DNA of 64,000 nt, taken from Ophthalmolycus amberensis. Lineage: Eukaryota; Chordata; Actinopteri; Perciformes; Zoarcidae. The position numbers and the translations under genes were made by a program. Below the pieces are notes generated by a model. That model made no database searches, was not told the DNA's origin, and saw nothing but the letters and a program-made list of their open reading frames with translations. This document shows, one piece after another, positions 44,201 through 59,200 of the stretch. The stretch is from assembly GCA_024529925.1 (NCBI GenBank), contig JAFEUB010000785.1, positions 1 to 64,000 of the forward strand, read 5' to 3'. Each line of letters begins with the position of its first letter. Position 1 is the stretch's first letter.

Positions 44201-47200
44201 TTCAGCACTTTACTGGCATTTTCAATTTTTTATGCTCTTAAAGTGCGTTTCAGGCAGAGAGGAGGCCAAAAGTGGATTTTGTGAAATCCACATAGTTTCA
44301 AAGATTTTCTTCAGAAAAGTGGCTCAGGATAGTTGATTTCACAGTCTGATGTCATTTTCATGAATATCTGCAACTTTCAGCACTTTACTGGCATTTTCAA
44401 TTTTTTATGCTCTTAAAGTGCGTTTCAGGCAGAGAGGAGGCCAAAAGTGGATTTTGTGAAATCCACATAGTTTCAAAGATTTTCTTCAGAAAAGTGGCTC
44501 AGGATAGTTGATTTCACAGTCTGATGTCATTTTCATGAATATCTGCAACTTTCAGCACTTTACTGGCATTTTCAATTTTTATGCTCTTAAAGTGCGTTTC
44601 AGGCAGAGAGGAGGCCAAAAGTGGATTTTGTGAAATCCACATAGTTTCAAAGATTTTCTTCAGAAAAGTGGCTCAGGATAGTTGATTTCACAGTCTGATG
44701 TCATTTTCATGAATATCTGCAACTTTCAGCACTTTACTGGCATTTTCAATTTTTTATGCTCTTAAAGTGCGTTTCAGGCAGAGAGGAGGCCAAAAGTGGA
44801 TTTTGTGAAATCCACATAGTTTCAAAGATTTTCTTCAGAAAAGTGGCTCAGGATAGTTGATTTCACAGTCTGATGTCATTTTCATGAATATCTGCAACTT
44901 TCAGCACTTTACTGGCATTTTCAATTTTTTATGCTCTTAAAGTGCGTTTCAGGCAGAGAGGAGGCCAAAAGTGGATTTTGTGAAATCCACATAGTTTCAA
45001 AGATTTTCTTCAGAAAAGTGGCTCAGGATAGTTGATTTCACAGTCTGATGTCATTTTCATGAATATCTGCAACTTTCAGCACTTTACTGGCATTTTCAAT
45101 TTTTTATGCTCTTAAAGTGCGTTTCAGGCAGAGAGGAGGCCAAAAGTGGATTTTGTGAAATCCACATAGTTTCAAAGATTTTCTTCAGAAAAGTGGCTCA
45201 GGATAGTTGATTTCACAGTCTGATGTCATTTTCATGAATATCTGCAACTTTCAGCACTTTACTGGCATTTTCAATTTTTTATGCTCTTAAAGTGCGTTTC
45301 AGGCAGAGAGGAGGCCAAAAGTGGATTTTGTGAAATCCACATAGTTTCAAAGATTTTCTTCAGAAAAGTGGCTCAGGATAGTTGATTTCACAGTCTGATG
45401 TCATTTTCATGAATATCTGCAACTTTCAGCACTTTACTGGCATTTTCAATTTTTATGCTCTTAAAGTGCGTTTCAGGCAGAGAGGAGGCCAAAAGTGGAT
45501 TTTGTGAAATCCACATAGTTTCAAAGATTTTCTTCAGAAAAGTGGCTCAGGATAGTTGATTTCACAGTCTGATGTCATTTTCATGAATATCTGCAACTTT
45601 CAGCACTTTACTGGCATTTTCAATTTTTTATGCTCTTAAAGTGCGTTTCAGGCAGAGAGGAGGCCAAAAGTGGATTTTGTGAAATCCACATAGTTTCAAA
45701 GATTTTCTTCAGAAAAGTGGCTCAGGATAGTTGATTTCACAGTCTGATGTCATTTTCATGAATATCTGCAACTTTCAGCACTTTACTGGCATTTTCAATT
45801 TTTTATGCTCTTAAAGTGCGTTTCAGGCAGAGAGGAGGCCAAAAGTGGATTTTGTGAAATCCACATAGTTTCAAAGATTTTCTTCAGAAAAGTGGCTCAG
45901 GATAGTTGATTTCACAGTCTGATGTCATTTTCATGAATATCTGCAACTTTCAGCACTTTACTGGCATTTTCAATTTTTATGCTCTTAAAGTGCGTTTCAG
46001 GCAGAGAGGAGGCCAAAAGTGGATTTTGTGAAATCCACATAGTTTCAAAGATTTTCTTCAGAAAAGTGGCTCAGGATAGTTGATTTCACAGTCTGATGTC
46101 ATTTTCATGAATATCTGCAACTTTCAGCACTTTACTGGCATTTTCAATTTTTTATGCTCTTAAAGTGCGTTTCAGGCAGAGAGGAGGCCAAAAGTGGATT
46201 TTGTGAAATCCACATAGTTTCAAAGATTTTCTTCAGAAAAGTGGCTCAGGATAGTTGATTTCACAGTCTGATGTCATTTTCATGAATATCTGCAACTTTC
46301 AGCACTTTACTGGCATTTTCAATTTTTATGCTCTTAAAGTGCGTTTCAGGCAGAGAGGAGGCCAAAAGTGGATTTTGTGAAATCCACATAGTTTCAAAGA
46401 TTTTCTTCAGAAAAGTGGCTCAGGATAGTTGATTTCACAGTCTGATGTCATTTTCATGAATATCTGCAACTTTCAGCACTTTACTGGCATTTTCAATTTT
46501 TTATGCTCTTAAAGTGCGTTTCAGGCAGAGAGGAGGCCAAAAGTGGATTTTGTGAAATCCACATAGTTTCAAAGATTTTCTTCAGAAAAGTGGCTCAGGA
46601 TAGTTGATTTCACAGTCTGATGTCATTTTCATGAATATCTGCAACTTTCAGCACTTTACTGGCATTTTCAATTTTTTATGCTCTTAAAGTGCGTTTCAGG
46701 CAGAGAGGAGGCCAAAAGTGGATTTTGTGAAATCCACATAGTTTCAAAGATTTTCTTCAGAAAAGTGGCTCAGGATAGTTGATTTCACAGTCTGATGTCA
46801 TTTTCATGAATATCTGCAACTTTCAGCACTTTACTGGCATTTTCAATTTTTATGCTCTTAAAGTGCGTTTCAGGCAGAGAGGAGGCCAAAAGTGGATTTT
46901 GTGAAATCCACATAGTTTCAAAGATTTTCTTCAGAAAAGTGGCTCAGGATAGTTGATTTCACAGTCTGATGTCATTTTCATGAATATCTGCAACTTTCAG
47001 CACTTTACTGGCATTTTCAATTTTTTATGCTCTTAAAGTGCGTTTCAGGCAGAGAGGAGGCCAAAAGTGGATTTTGTGAAATCCACATAGTTTCAAAGAT
47101 TTTCTTCAGAAAAGTGGCTCAGGATAGTTGATTTCACAGTCTGATGTCATTTTCATGAATATCTGCAACTTTCAGCACTTTACTGGCATTTTCAATTTTT

Positions 47201-50200
47201 TATGCTCTTAAAGTGCGTTTCAGGCAGAGAGGAGGCCAAAAGTGGATTTTGTGAAATCCACATAGTTTCAAAGATTTTCTTCAGAAAAGTGGCTCAGGAT
47301 AGTTGATTTCACAGTCTGATGTCATTTTCATGAATATCTGCAACTTTCAGCACTTTACTGGCATTTTCAATTTTTATGCTCTTAAAGTGCGTTTCAGGCA
47401 GAGAGGAGGCCAAAAGTGGATTTTGTGAAATCCACATAGTTTCAAAGATTTTCTTCAGAAAAGTGGCTCAGGATAGTTGATTTCACAGTCTGATGTCATT
47501 TTCATGAATATCTGCAACTTTCAGCACTTTACTGGCATTTTCAAAATTTTTATGCTCTTAAAGTGCGTTTCAGGCAGAGAGGAGGCCAAAAGTGGATTTT
47601 GTGAAATCCACATAGTTTCAAAGATTTTCTTCAGAAAAGTGGCTCAGGATAGTTGATTTCACAGTCTGATGTCATTTTCATGAATATCTGCAACTTTCAG
47701 CACTTTACTGGCATTTTCAATTTTTTATGCTCTTAAAGTGCGTTTCAGGCAGAGAGGAGGCCAAAAGTGGATTTTGTGAAATCCACATAGTTTCAAAGAT
47801 TTTCTTCAGAAAAGTGGCTCAGGATAGTTGATTTCACAGTCTGATGTCATTTTCATGAATATCTGCAACTTTCAGCACTTTACTGGCATTTTCAATTTTT
47901 TATGCTCTTAAAGTGCGTTTCAGGCAGAGAGGAGGCCAAAAGTGGATTTTGTGAAATCCACATAGTTTCAAAGATTTTCTTCAGAAAAGTGGCTCAGGAT
48001 AGTTGATTTCACAGTCTGATGTCATTTTCATGAATATCTGCAACTTTCAGCACTTTACTGGCATTTTCAATTTTTATGCTCTTAAAGTGCGTTTCAGGCA
48101 GAGAGGAGGCCAAAAGTGGATTTTGTGAAATCCACATAGTTTCAAAGATTTTCTTCAGAAAAGTGGCTCAGGATAGTTGATTTCACAGTCTGATGTCATT
48201 TTCATGAATATCTGCAACTTTCAGCACTTTACTGGCATTTTCAATTTTTTATGCTCTTAAAGTGCGTTTCAGGCAGAGAGGAGGCCAAAAGTGGATTTTG
48301 TGAAATCCACATAGTTTCAAAGATTTTCTTCAGAAAAGTGGCTCAGGATAGTTGATTTCACAGTCTGATGTCATTTTCATGAATATCTGCAACTTTCAGC
48401 ACTTTACTGGCATTTTCAATTTTTTATGCTCTTAAAGTGCGTTTCAGGCAGAGAGGAGGCCAAAAGTGGATTTTGTGAAATCCACATAGTTTCAAAGATT
48501 TTCTTCAGAAAAGTGGCTCAGGATAGTTGATTTCACAGTCTGATGTCATTTTCATGAATATCTGCAACTTTCAGCACTTTACTGGCATTTTCAATTTTTT
48601 ATGCTCTTAAAGTGCGTTTCAGGCAGAGAGGAGGCCAAAAGTGGATTTTGTGAAATCCACATAGTTTCAAAGATTTTCTTCAGAAAAGTGGCTCAGGATA
48701 GTTGATTTCACAGTCTGATGTCATTTTCATGAATATCTGCAACTTTCAGCACTTTACTGGCATTTTCAATTTTTTATGCTCTTAAAGTGCGTTTCAGGCA
48801 GAGAGGAGGCCAAAAGTGGATTTTGTGAAATCCACATAGTTTCAAAGATTTTCTTCAGAAAAGTGGCTCAGGATAGTTGATTTCACAGTCTGATGTCATT
48901 TTCATGAATATCTGCAACTTTCAGCACTTTACTGGCATTTTCAATTTTTTATGCTCTTAAAGTGCGTTTCAGGCAGAGAGGAGGCCAAAAGTGGATTTTG
49001 TGAAATCCACATAGTTTCAAAGATTTTCTTCAGAAAAGTGGCTCAGGATAGTTGATTTCACAGTCTGATGTCATTTTCATGAATATCTGCAACTTTCAGC
49101 ACTTTACTGGCATTTTCAATTTTTTATGCTCTTAAAGTGCGTTTCAGGCAGAGAGGAGGCCAAAAGTGGATTTTGTGAAATCCACATAGTTTCAAAGATT
49201 TTCTTCAGAAAAGTGGCTCAGGATAGTTGATTTCACAGTCTGATGTCATTTTCATGAATATCTGCAACTTTCAGCACTTTACTGGCATTTTCAATTTTTT
49301 ATGCTCTTAAAGTGCGTTTCAGGCAGAGAGGAGGCCAAAAGTGGATTTTGTGAAATCCACATAGTTTCAAAGATTTTCTTCAGAAAAGTGGCTCAGGATA
49401 GTTGATTTCACAGTCTGATGTCATTTTCATGAATATCTGCAACTTTCAGCACTTTACTGGCATTTTCAATTTTTATGCTCTTAAAGTGCGTTTCAGGCAG
49501 AGAGGAGGCCAAAAGTGGATTTTGTGAAATCCACATAGTTTCAAAGATTTTCTTCAGAAAAGTGGCTCAGGATAGTTGATTTCACAGTCTGATGTCATTT
49601 TCATGAATATCTGCAACTTTCAGCACTTTACTGGCATTTTCAATTTTTTATGCTCTTAAAGTGCGTTTCAGGCAGAGAGGAGGCCAAAAGTGGATTTTGT
49701 GAAATCCACATAGTTTCAAAGATTTTCTTCAGAAAAGTGGCTCAGGATAGTTGATTTCACAGTCTGATGTCATTTTCATGAATATCTGCAACTTTCAGCA
49801 CTTTACTGGCATTTTCAATTTTTTATGCTCTTAAAGTGCGTTTCAGGCAGAGAGGAGGCCAAAAGTGGATTTTGTGAAATCCACATAGTTTCAAAGATTT
49901 TCTTCAGAAAAGTGGCTCAGGATAGTTGATTTCACAGTCTGATGTCATTTTCATGAATATCTGCAACTTTCAGCACTTTACTGGCATTTTCAATTTTTAT
50001 GCTCTTAAAGTGCGTTTCAGGCAGAGAGGAGGCCAAAAGTGGATTTTGTGAAATCCACATAGTTTCAAAGATTTTCTTCAGAAAAGTGGCTCAGGATAGT
50101 TGATTTCACAGTCTGATGTCATTTTCATGAATATCTGCAACTTTCAGCACTTTACTGGCATTTTCAATTTTTTATGCTCTTAAAGTGCGTTTCAGGCAGA

Positions 50201-53200
50201 GAGGAGGCCAAAAGTGGATTTTGTGAAATCCACATAGTTTCAAAGATTTTCTTCAGAAAAGTGGCTCAGGATAGTTGATTTCACAGTCTGATGTCATTTT
50301 CATGAATATCTGCAACTTTCAGCACTTTACTGGCATTTTCAATTTTTTATGCTCTTAAAGTGCGTTTCAGGCAGAGAGGAGGCCAAAAGTGGATTTTGTG
50401 AAATCCACATAGTTTCAAAGATTTTCTTCAGAAAAGTGGCTCAGGATAGTTGATTTCACAGTCTGATGTCATTTTCATGAATATCTGCAACTTTCAGCAC
50501 TTTACTGGCATTTTCAAAATTTTTATGCTCTTAAAGTGCGTTTCAGGCAGAGAGGAGGCCAAAAGTGGATTTTGTGAAATCCACATAGTTTCAAAGATTT
50601 TCTTCAGAAAAGTGGCTCAGGATAGTTGATTTCACAGTCTGATGTCATTTTCATGAATATCTGCAACTTTCAGCACTTTACTGGCATTTTCAATTTTTTA
50701 TGCTCTTAAAGTGCGTTTCAGGCAGAGAGGAGGCCAAAAGTGGATTTTGTGAAATCCACATAGTTTCAAAGATTTTCTTCAGAAAAGTGGCTCAGGATAG
50801 TTGATTTCACAGTCTGATGTCATTTTCATGAATATCTGCAACTTTCAGCACTTTACTGGCATTTTCAATTTTTTATGCTCTTAAAGTGCGTTTCAGGCAG
50901 AGAGGAGGCCAAAAGTGGATTTTGTGAAATCCACATAGTTTCAAAGATTTTCTTCAGAAAAGTGGCTCAGGATAGTTGATTTCACAGTCTGATGTCATTT
51001 TCATGAATATCTGCAACTTTCAGCACTTTACTGGCATTTTCAATTTTTATGCTCTTAAAGTGCGTTTCAGGCAGAGAGGAGGCCAAAAGTGGATTTTGTG
51101 AAATCCACATAGTTTCAAAGATTTTCTTCAGAAAAGTGGCTCAGGATAGTTGATTTCACAGTCTGATGTCATTTTCATGAATATCTGCAACTTTCAGCAC
51201 TTTACTGGCATTTTCAATTTTTTATGCTCTTAAAGTGCGTTTCAGGCAGAGAGGAGGCCAAAAGTGGATTTTGTGAAATCCACATAGTTTCAAAGATTTT
51301 CTTCAGAAAAGTGGCTCAGGATAGTTGATTTCACAGTCTGATGTCATTTTCATGAATATCTGCAACTTTCAGCACTTTACTGGCATTTTCAATTTTTATG
51401 CTCTTAAAGTGCGTTTCAGGCAGAGAGGAGGCCAAAAGTGGATTTTGTGAAATCCACATAGTTTCAAAGATTTTCTTCAGAAAAGTGGCTCAGGATAGTT
51501 GATTTCACAGTCTGATGTCATTTTCATGAATATCTGCAACTTTCAGCACTTTACTGGCATTTTCAATTTTTTATGCTCTTAAAGTGCGTTTCAGGCAGAG
51601 AGGAGGCCAAAAGTGGATTTTGTGAAATCCACATAGTTTCAAAGATTTTCTTCAGAAAAGTGGCTCAGGATAGTTGATTTCACAGTCTGATGTCATTTTC
51701 ATGAATATCTGCAACTTTCAGCACTTTACTGGCATTTTCAATTTTTATGCTCTTAAAGTGCGTTTCAGGCAGAGAGGAGGCCAAAAGTGGATTTTGTGAA
51801 ATCCACATAGTTTCAAAGATTTTCTTCAGAAAAGTGGCTCAGGATAGTTGATTTCACAGTCTGATGTCATTTTCATGAATATCTGCAACTTTCAGCACTT
51901 TACTGGCATTTTCAATTTTTTATGCTCTTAAAGTGCGTTTCAGGCAGAGAGGAGGCCAAAAGTGGATTTTGTGAAATCCACATAGTTTCAAAGATTTTCT
52001 TCAGAAAAGTGGCTCAGGATAGTTGATTTCACAGTCTGATGTCATTTTCATGAATATCTGCAACTTTCAGCACTTTACTGGCATTTTCAATTTTTTATGC
52101 TCTTAAAGTGCGTTTCAGGCAGAGAGGAGGCCAAAAGTGGATTTTGTGAAATCCACATAGTTTCAAAGATTTTCTTCAGAAAAGTGGCTCAGGATAGTTG
52201 ATTTCACAGTCTGATGTCATTTTCATGAATATCTGCAACTTTCAGCACTTTACTGGCATTTTCAATTTTTTATGCTCTTAAAGTGCGTTTCAGGCAGAGA
52301 GGAGGCCAAAAGTGGATTTTGTGAAATCCACATAGTTTCAAAGATTTTCTTCAGAAAAGTGGCTCAGGATAGTTGATTTCACAGTCTGATGTCATTTTCA
52401 TGAATATCTGCAACTTTCAGCACTTTACTGGCATTTTCAATTTTTTATGCTCTTAAAGTGCGTTTCAGGCAGAGAGGAGGCCAAAAGTGGATTTTGTGAA
52501 ATCCACATAGTTTCAAAGATTTTCTTCAGAAAAGTGGCTCAGGATAGTTGATTTCACAGTCTGATGTCATTTTCATGAATATCTGCAACTTTCAGCACTT
52601 TACTGGCATTTTCAATTTTTTATGCTCTTAAAGTGCGTTTCAGGCAGAGAGGAGGCCAAAAGTGGATTTTGTGAAATCCACATAGTTTCAAAGATTTTCT
52701 TCAGAAAAGTGGCTCAGGATAGTTGATTTCACAGTCTGATGTCATTTTCATGAATATCTGCAACTTTCAGCACTTTACTGGCATTTTCAATTTTTTATGC
52801 TCTTAAAGTGCGTTTCAGGCAGAGAGGAGGCCAAAAGTGGATTTTGTGAAATCCACATAGTTTCAAAGATTTTCTTCAGAAAAGTGGCTCAGGATAGTTG
52901 ATTTCACAGTCTGATGTCATTTTCATGAATATCTGCAACTTTCAGCACTTTACTGGCATTTTCAATTTTTTATGCTCTTAAAGTGCGTTTCAGGCAGAGA
53001 GGAGGCCAAAAGTGGATTTTGTGAAATCCACATAGTTTCAAAGATTTTCTTCAGAAAAGTGGCTCAGGATAGTTGATTTCACAGTCTGATGTCATTTTCA
53101 TGAATATCTGCAACTTTCAGCACTTTACTGGCATTTTCAATTTTTTATGCTCTTAAAGTGCGTTTCAGGCAGAGAGGAGGCCAAAAGTGGATTTTGTGAA

Positions 53201-56200
53201 ATCCACATAGTTTCAAAGATTTTCTTCAGAAAAGTGGCTCAGGATAGTTGATTTCACAGTCTGATGTCATTTTCATGAATATCTGCAACTTTCAGCACTT
53301 TACTGGCATTTTCAATTTTTATGCTCTTAAAGTGCGTTTCAGGCAGAGAGGAGGCCAAAAGTGGATTTTGTGAAATCCACATAGTTTCAAAGATTTTCTT
53401 CAGAAAAGTGGCTCAGGATAGTTGATTTCACAGTCTGATGTCATTTTCATGAATATCTGCAACTTTCAGCACTTTACTGGCATTTTCAATTTTTTATGCT
53501 CTTAAAGTGCGTTTCAGGCAGAGAGGAGGCCAAAAGTGGATTTTGTGAAATCCACATAGTTTCAAAGATTTTCTTCAGAAAAGTGGCTCAGGATAGTTGA
53601 TTTCACAGTCTGATGTCATTTTCATGAATATCTGCAACTTTCAGCACTTTACTGGCATTTTCAATTTTTTATGCTCTTAAAGTGCGTTTCAGGCAGAGAG
53701 GAGGCCAAAAGTGGATTTTGTGAAATCCACATAGTTTCAAAGATTTTCTTCAGAAAAGTGGCTCAGGATAGTTGATTTCACAGTCTGATGTCATTTTCAT
53801 GAATATCTGCAACTTTCAGCACTTTACTGGCATTTTCAATTTTTTATGCTCTTAAAGTGCGTTTCAGGCAGAGAGGAGGCCAAAAGTGGATTTTGTGAAA
53901 TCCACATAGTTTCAAAGATTTTCTTCAGAAAAGTGGCTCAGGATAGTTGATTTCACAGTCTGATGTCATTTTCATGAATATCTGCAACTTTCAGCACTTT
54001 ACTGGCATTTTCAATTTTTTATGCTCTTAAAGTGCGTTTCAGGCAGAGAGGAGGCCAAAAGTGGATTTTGTGAAATCCACATAGTTTCAAAGATTTTCTT
54101 CAGAAAAGTGGCTCAGGATAGTTGATTTCACAGTCTGATGTCATTTTCATGAATATCTGCAACTTTCAGCACTTTACTGGCATTTTCAATTTTTTATGCT
54201 CTTAAAGTGCGTTTCAGGCAGAGAGGAGGCCAAAAGTGGATTTTGTGAAATCCACATAGTTTCAAAGATTTTCTTCAGAAAAGTGGCTCAGGATAGTTGA
54301 TTTCACAGTCTGATGTCATTTTCATGAATATCTGCAACTTTCAGCACTTTACTGGCATTTTCAATTTTTTATGCTCTTAAAGTGCGTTTCAGGCAGAGAG
54401 GAGGCCAAAAGTGGATTTTGTGAAATCCACATAGTTTCAAAGATTTTCTTCAGAAAAGTGGCTCAGGATAGTTGATTTCACAGTCTGATGTCATTTTCAT
54501 GAATATCTGCAACTTTCAGCACTTTACTGGCATTTTCAATTTTTTATGCTCTTAAAGTGCGTTTCAGGCAGAGAGGAGGCCAAAAGTGGATTTTGTGAAA
54601 TCCACATAGTTTCAAAGATTTTCTTCAGAAAAGTGGCTCAGGATAGTTGATTTCACAGTCTGATGTCATTTTCATGAATATCTGCAACTTTCAGCACTTT
54701 ACTGGCATTTTCAATTTTTTATGCTCTTAAAGTGCGTTTCAGGCAGAGAGGAGGCCAAAAGTGGATTTTGTGAAATCCACATAGTTTCAAAGATTTTCTT
54801 CAGAAAAGTGGCTCAGGATAGTTGATTTCACAGTCTGATGTCATTTTCATGAATATCTGCAACTTTCAGCACTTTACTGGCATTTTCAATTTTTTATGCT
54901 CTTAAAGTGCGTTTCAGGCAGAGAGGAGGCCAAAAGTGGATTTTGTGAAATCCACATAGTTTCAAAGATTTTCTTCAGAAAAGTGGCTCAGGATAGTTGA
55001 TTTCACAGTCTGATGTCATTTTCATGAATATCTGCAACTTTCAGCACTTTACTGGCATTTTCAAATTTTTATGCTCTTAAAGTGCGTTTCAGGCAGAGAG
55101 GAGGCCAAAAGTGGATTTTGTGAAATCCACATAGTTTCAAAGATTTTCTTCAGAAAAGTGGCTCAGGATAGTTGATTTCACAGTCTGATGTCATTTTCAT
55201 GAATATCTGCAACTTTCAGCACTTTACTGGCATTTTCAATTTTTATGCTCTTAAAGTGCGTTTCAGGCAGAGAGGAGGCCAAAAGTGGATTTTGTGAAAT
55301 CCACATAGTTTCAAAGATTTTCTTCAGAAAAGTGGCTCAGGATAGTTGATTTCACAGTCTGATGTCATTTTCATGAATATCTGCAACTTTCAGCACTTTA
55401 CTGGCATTTTCAAAATTTTTATGCTCTTAAAGTGCGTTTCAGGCAGAGAGGAGGCCAAAAGTGGATTTTGTGAAATCCACATAGTTTCAAAGATTTTCTT
55501 CAGAAAAGTGGCTCAGGATAGTTGATTTCACAGTCTGATGTCATTTTCATGAATATCTGCAACTTTCAGCACTTTACTGGCATTTTCAATTTTTATGCTC
55601 TTAAAGTGCGTTTCAGGCAGAGAGGAGGCCAAAAGTGGATTTTGTGAAATCCACATAGTTTCAAAGATTTTCTTCAGAAAAGTGGCTCAGGATAGTTGAT
55701 TTCACAGTCTGATGTCATTTTCATGAATATCTGCAACTTTCAGCACTTTACTGGCATTTTCAATTTTTTATGCTCTTAAAGTGCGTTTCAGGCAGAGAGG
55801 AGGCCAAAAGTGGATTTTGTGAAATCCACATAGTTTCAAAGATTTTCTTCAGAAAAGTGGCTCAGGATAGTTGATTTCACAGTCTGATGTCATTTTCATG
55901 AATATCTGCAACTTTCAGCACTTTACTGGCATTTTCAATTTTTTATGCTCTTAAAGTGCGTTTCAGGCAGAGAGGAGGCCAAAAGTGGATTTTGTGAAAT
56001 CCACATAGTTTCAAAGATTTTCTTCAGAAAAGTGGCTCAGGATAGTTGATTTCACAGTCTGATGTCATTTTCATGAATATCTGCAACTTTCAGCACTTTA
56101 CTGGCATTTTCAATTTTTTATGCTCTTAAAGTGCGTTTCAGGCAGAGAGGAGGCCAAAAGTGGATTTTGTGAAATCCACATAGTTTCAAAGATTTTCTTC

Positions 56201-59200
56201 AGAAAAGTGGCTCAGGATAGTTGATTTCACAGTCTGATGTCATTTTCATGAATATCTGCAACTTTCAGCACTTTACTGGCATTTTCAATTTTTATGCTCT
56301 TAAAGTGCGTTTCAGGCAGAGAGGAGGCCAAAAGTGGATTTTGTGAAATCCACATAGTTTCAAAGATTTTCTTCAGAAAAGTGGCTCAGGATAGTTGATT
56401 TCACAGTCTGATGTCATTTTCATGAATATCTGCAACTTTCAGCACTTTACTGGCATTTTCAAATTTTTATGCTCTTAAAGTGCGTTTCAGGCAGAGAGGA
56501 GGCCAAAAGTGGATTTTGTGAAATCCACATAGTTTCAAAGATTTTCTTCAGAAAAGTGGCTCAGGATAGTTGATTTCACAGTCTGATGTCATTTTCATGA
56601 ATATCTGCAACTTTCAGCACTTTACTGGCATTTTCAATTTTTTATGCTCTTAAAGTGCGTTTCAGGCAGAGAGGAGGCCAAAAGTGGATTTTGTGAAATC
56701 CACATAGTTTCAAAGATTTTCTTCAGAAAAGTGGCTCAGGATAGTTGATTTCACAGTCTGATGTCATTTTCATGAATATCTGCAACTTTCAGCACTTTAC
56801 TGGCATTTTCAATTTTTATGCTCTTAAAGTGCGTTTCAGGCAGAGAGGAGGCCAAAAGTGGATTTTGTGAAATCCACATAGTTTCAAAGATTTTCTTCAG
56901 AAAAGTGGCTCAGGATAGTTGATTTCACAGTCTGATGTCATTTTCATGAATATCTGCAACTTTCAGCACTTTACTGGCATTTTCAATTTTTTATGCTCTT
57001 AAAGTGCGTTTCAGGCAGAGAGGAGGCCAAAAGTGGATTTTGTGAAATCCACATAGTTTCAAAGATTTTCTTCAGAAAAGTGGCTCAGGATAGTTGATTT
57101 CACAGTCTGATGTCATTTTCATGAATATCTGCAACTTTCAGCACTTTACTGGCATTTTCAAATTTTTATGCTCTTAAAGTGCGTTTCAGGCAGAGAGGAG
57201 GCCAAAAGTGGATTTTGTGAAATCCACATAGTTTCAAAGATTTTCTTCAGAAAAGTGGCTCAGGATAGTTGATTTCACAGTCTGATGTCATTTTCATGAA
57301 TATCTGCAACTTTCAGCACTTTACTGGCATTTTCAATTTTTTATGCTCTTAAAGTGCGTTTCAGGCAGAGAGGAGGCCAAAAGTGGATTTTGTGAAATCC
57401 ACATAGTTTCAAAGATTTTCTTCAGAAAAGTGGCTCAGGATAGTTGATTTCACAGTCTGATGTCATTTTCATGAATATCTGCAACTTTCAGCACTTTACT
57501 GGCATTTTCAATTTTTTATGCTCTTAAAGTGCGTTTCAGGCAGAGAGGAGGCCAAAAGTGGATTTTGTGAAATCCACATAGTTTCAAAGATTTTCTTCAG
57601 AAAAGTGGCTCAGGATAGTTGATTTCACAGTCTGATGTCATTTTCATGAATATCTGCAACTTTCAGCACTTTACTGGCATTTTCAATTTTTATGCTCTTA
57701 AAGTGCGTTTCAGGCAGAGAGGAGGCCAAAAGTGGATTTTGTGAAATCCACATAGTTTCAAAGATTTTCTTCAGAAAAGTGGCTCAGGATAGTTGATTTC
57801 ACAGTCTGATGTCATTTTCATGAATATCTGCAACTTTCAGCACTTTACTGGCATTTTCAATTTTTTATGCTCTTAAAGTGCGTTTCAGGCAGAGAGGAGG
57901 CCAAAAGTGGATTTTGTGAAATCCACATAGTTTCAAAGATTTTCTTCAGAAAAGTGGCTCAGGATAGTTGATTTCACAGTCTGATGTCATTTTCATGAAT
58001 ATCTGCAACTTTCAGCACTTTACTGGCATTTTCAATTTTTTATGCTCTTAAAGTGCGTTTCAGGCAGAGAGGAGGCCAAAAGTGGATTTTGTGAAATCCA
58101 CATAGTTTCAAAGATTTTCTTCAGAAAAGTGGCTCAGGATAGTTGATTTCACAGTCTGATGTCATTTTCATGAATATCTGCAACTTTCAGCACTTTACTG
58201 GCATTTTCAATTTTTTATGCTCTTAAAGTGCGTTTCAGGCAGAGAGGAGGCCAAAAGTGGATTTTGTGAAATCCACATAGTTTCAAAGATTTTCTTCAGA
58301 AAAGTGGCTCAGGATAGTTGATTTCACAGTCTGATGTCATTTTCATGAATATCTGCAACTTTCAGCACTTTACTGGCATTTTCAATTTTTATGCTCTTAA
58401 AGTGCGTTTCAGGCAGAGAGGAGGCCAAAAGTGGATTTTGTGAAATCCACATAGTTTCAAAGATTTTCTTCAGAAAAGTGGCTCAGGATAGTTGATTTCA
58501 CAGTCTGATGTCATTTTCATGAATATCTGCAACTTTCAGCACTTTACTGGCATTTTCAATTTTTTATGCTCTTAAAGTGCGTTTCAGGCAGAGAGGAGGC
58601 CAAAAGTGGATTTTGTGAAATCCACATAGTTTCAAAGATTTTCTTCAGAAAAGTGGCTCAGGATAGTTGATTTCACAGTCTGATGTCATTTTCATGAATA
58701 TCTGCAACTTTCAGCACTTTACTGGCATTTTCAATTTTTTATGCTCTTAAAGTGCGTTTCAGGCAGAGAGGAGGCCAAAAGTGGATTTTGTGAAATCCAC
58801 ATAGTTTCAAAGATTTTCTTCAGAAAAGTGGCTCAGGATAGTTGATTTCACAGTCTGATGTCATTTTCATGAATATCTGCAACTTTCAGCACTTTACTGG
58901 CATTTTCAAAATTTTTATGCTCTTAAAGTGCGTTTCAGGCAGAGAGGAGGCCAAAAGTGGATTTTGTGAAATCCACATAGTTTCAAAGATTTTCTTCAGA
59001 AAAGTGGCTCAGGATAGTTGATTTCACAGTCTGATGTCATTTTCATGAATATCTGCAACTTTCAGCACTTTACTGGCATTTTCAATTTTTTATGCTCTTA
59101 AAGTGCGTTTCAGGCAGAGAGGAGGCCAAAAGTGGATTTTGTGAAATCCACATAGTTTCAAAGATTTTCTTCAGAAAAGTGGCTCAGGATAGTTGATTTC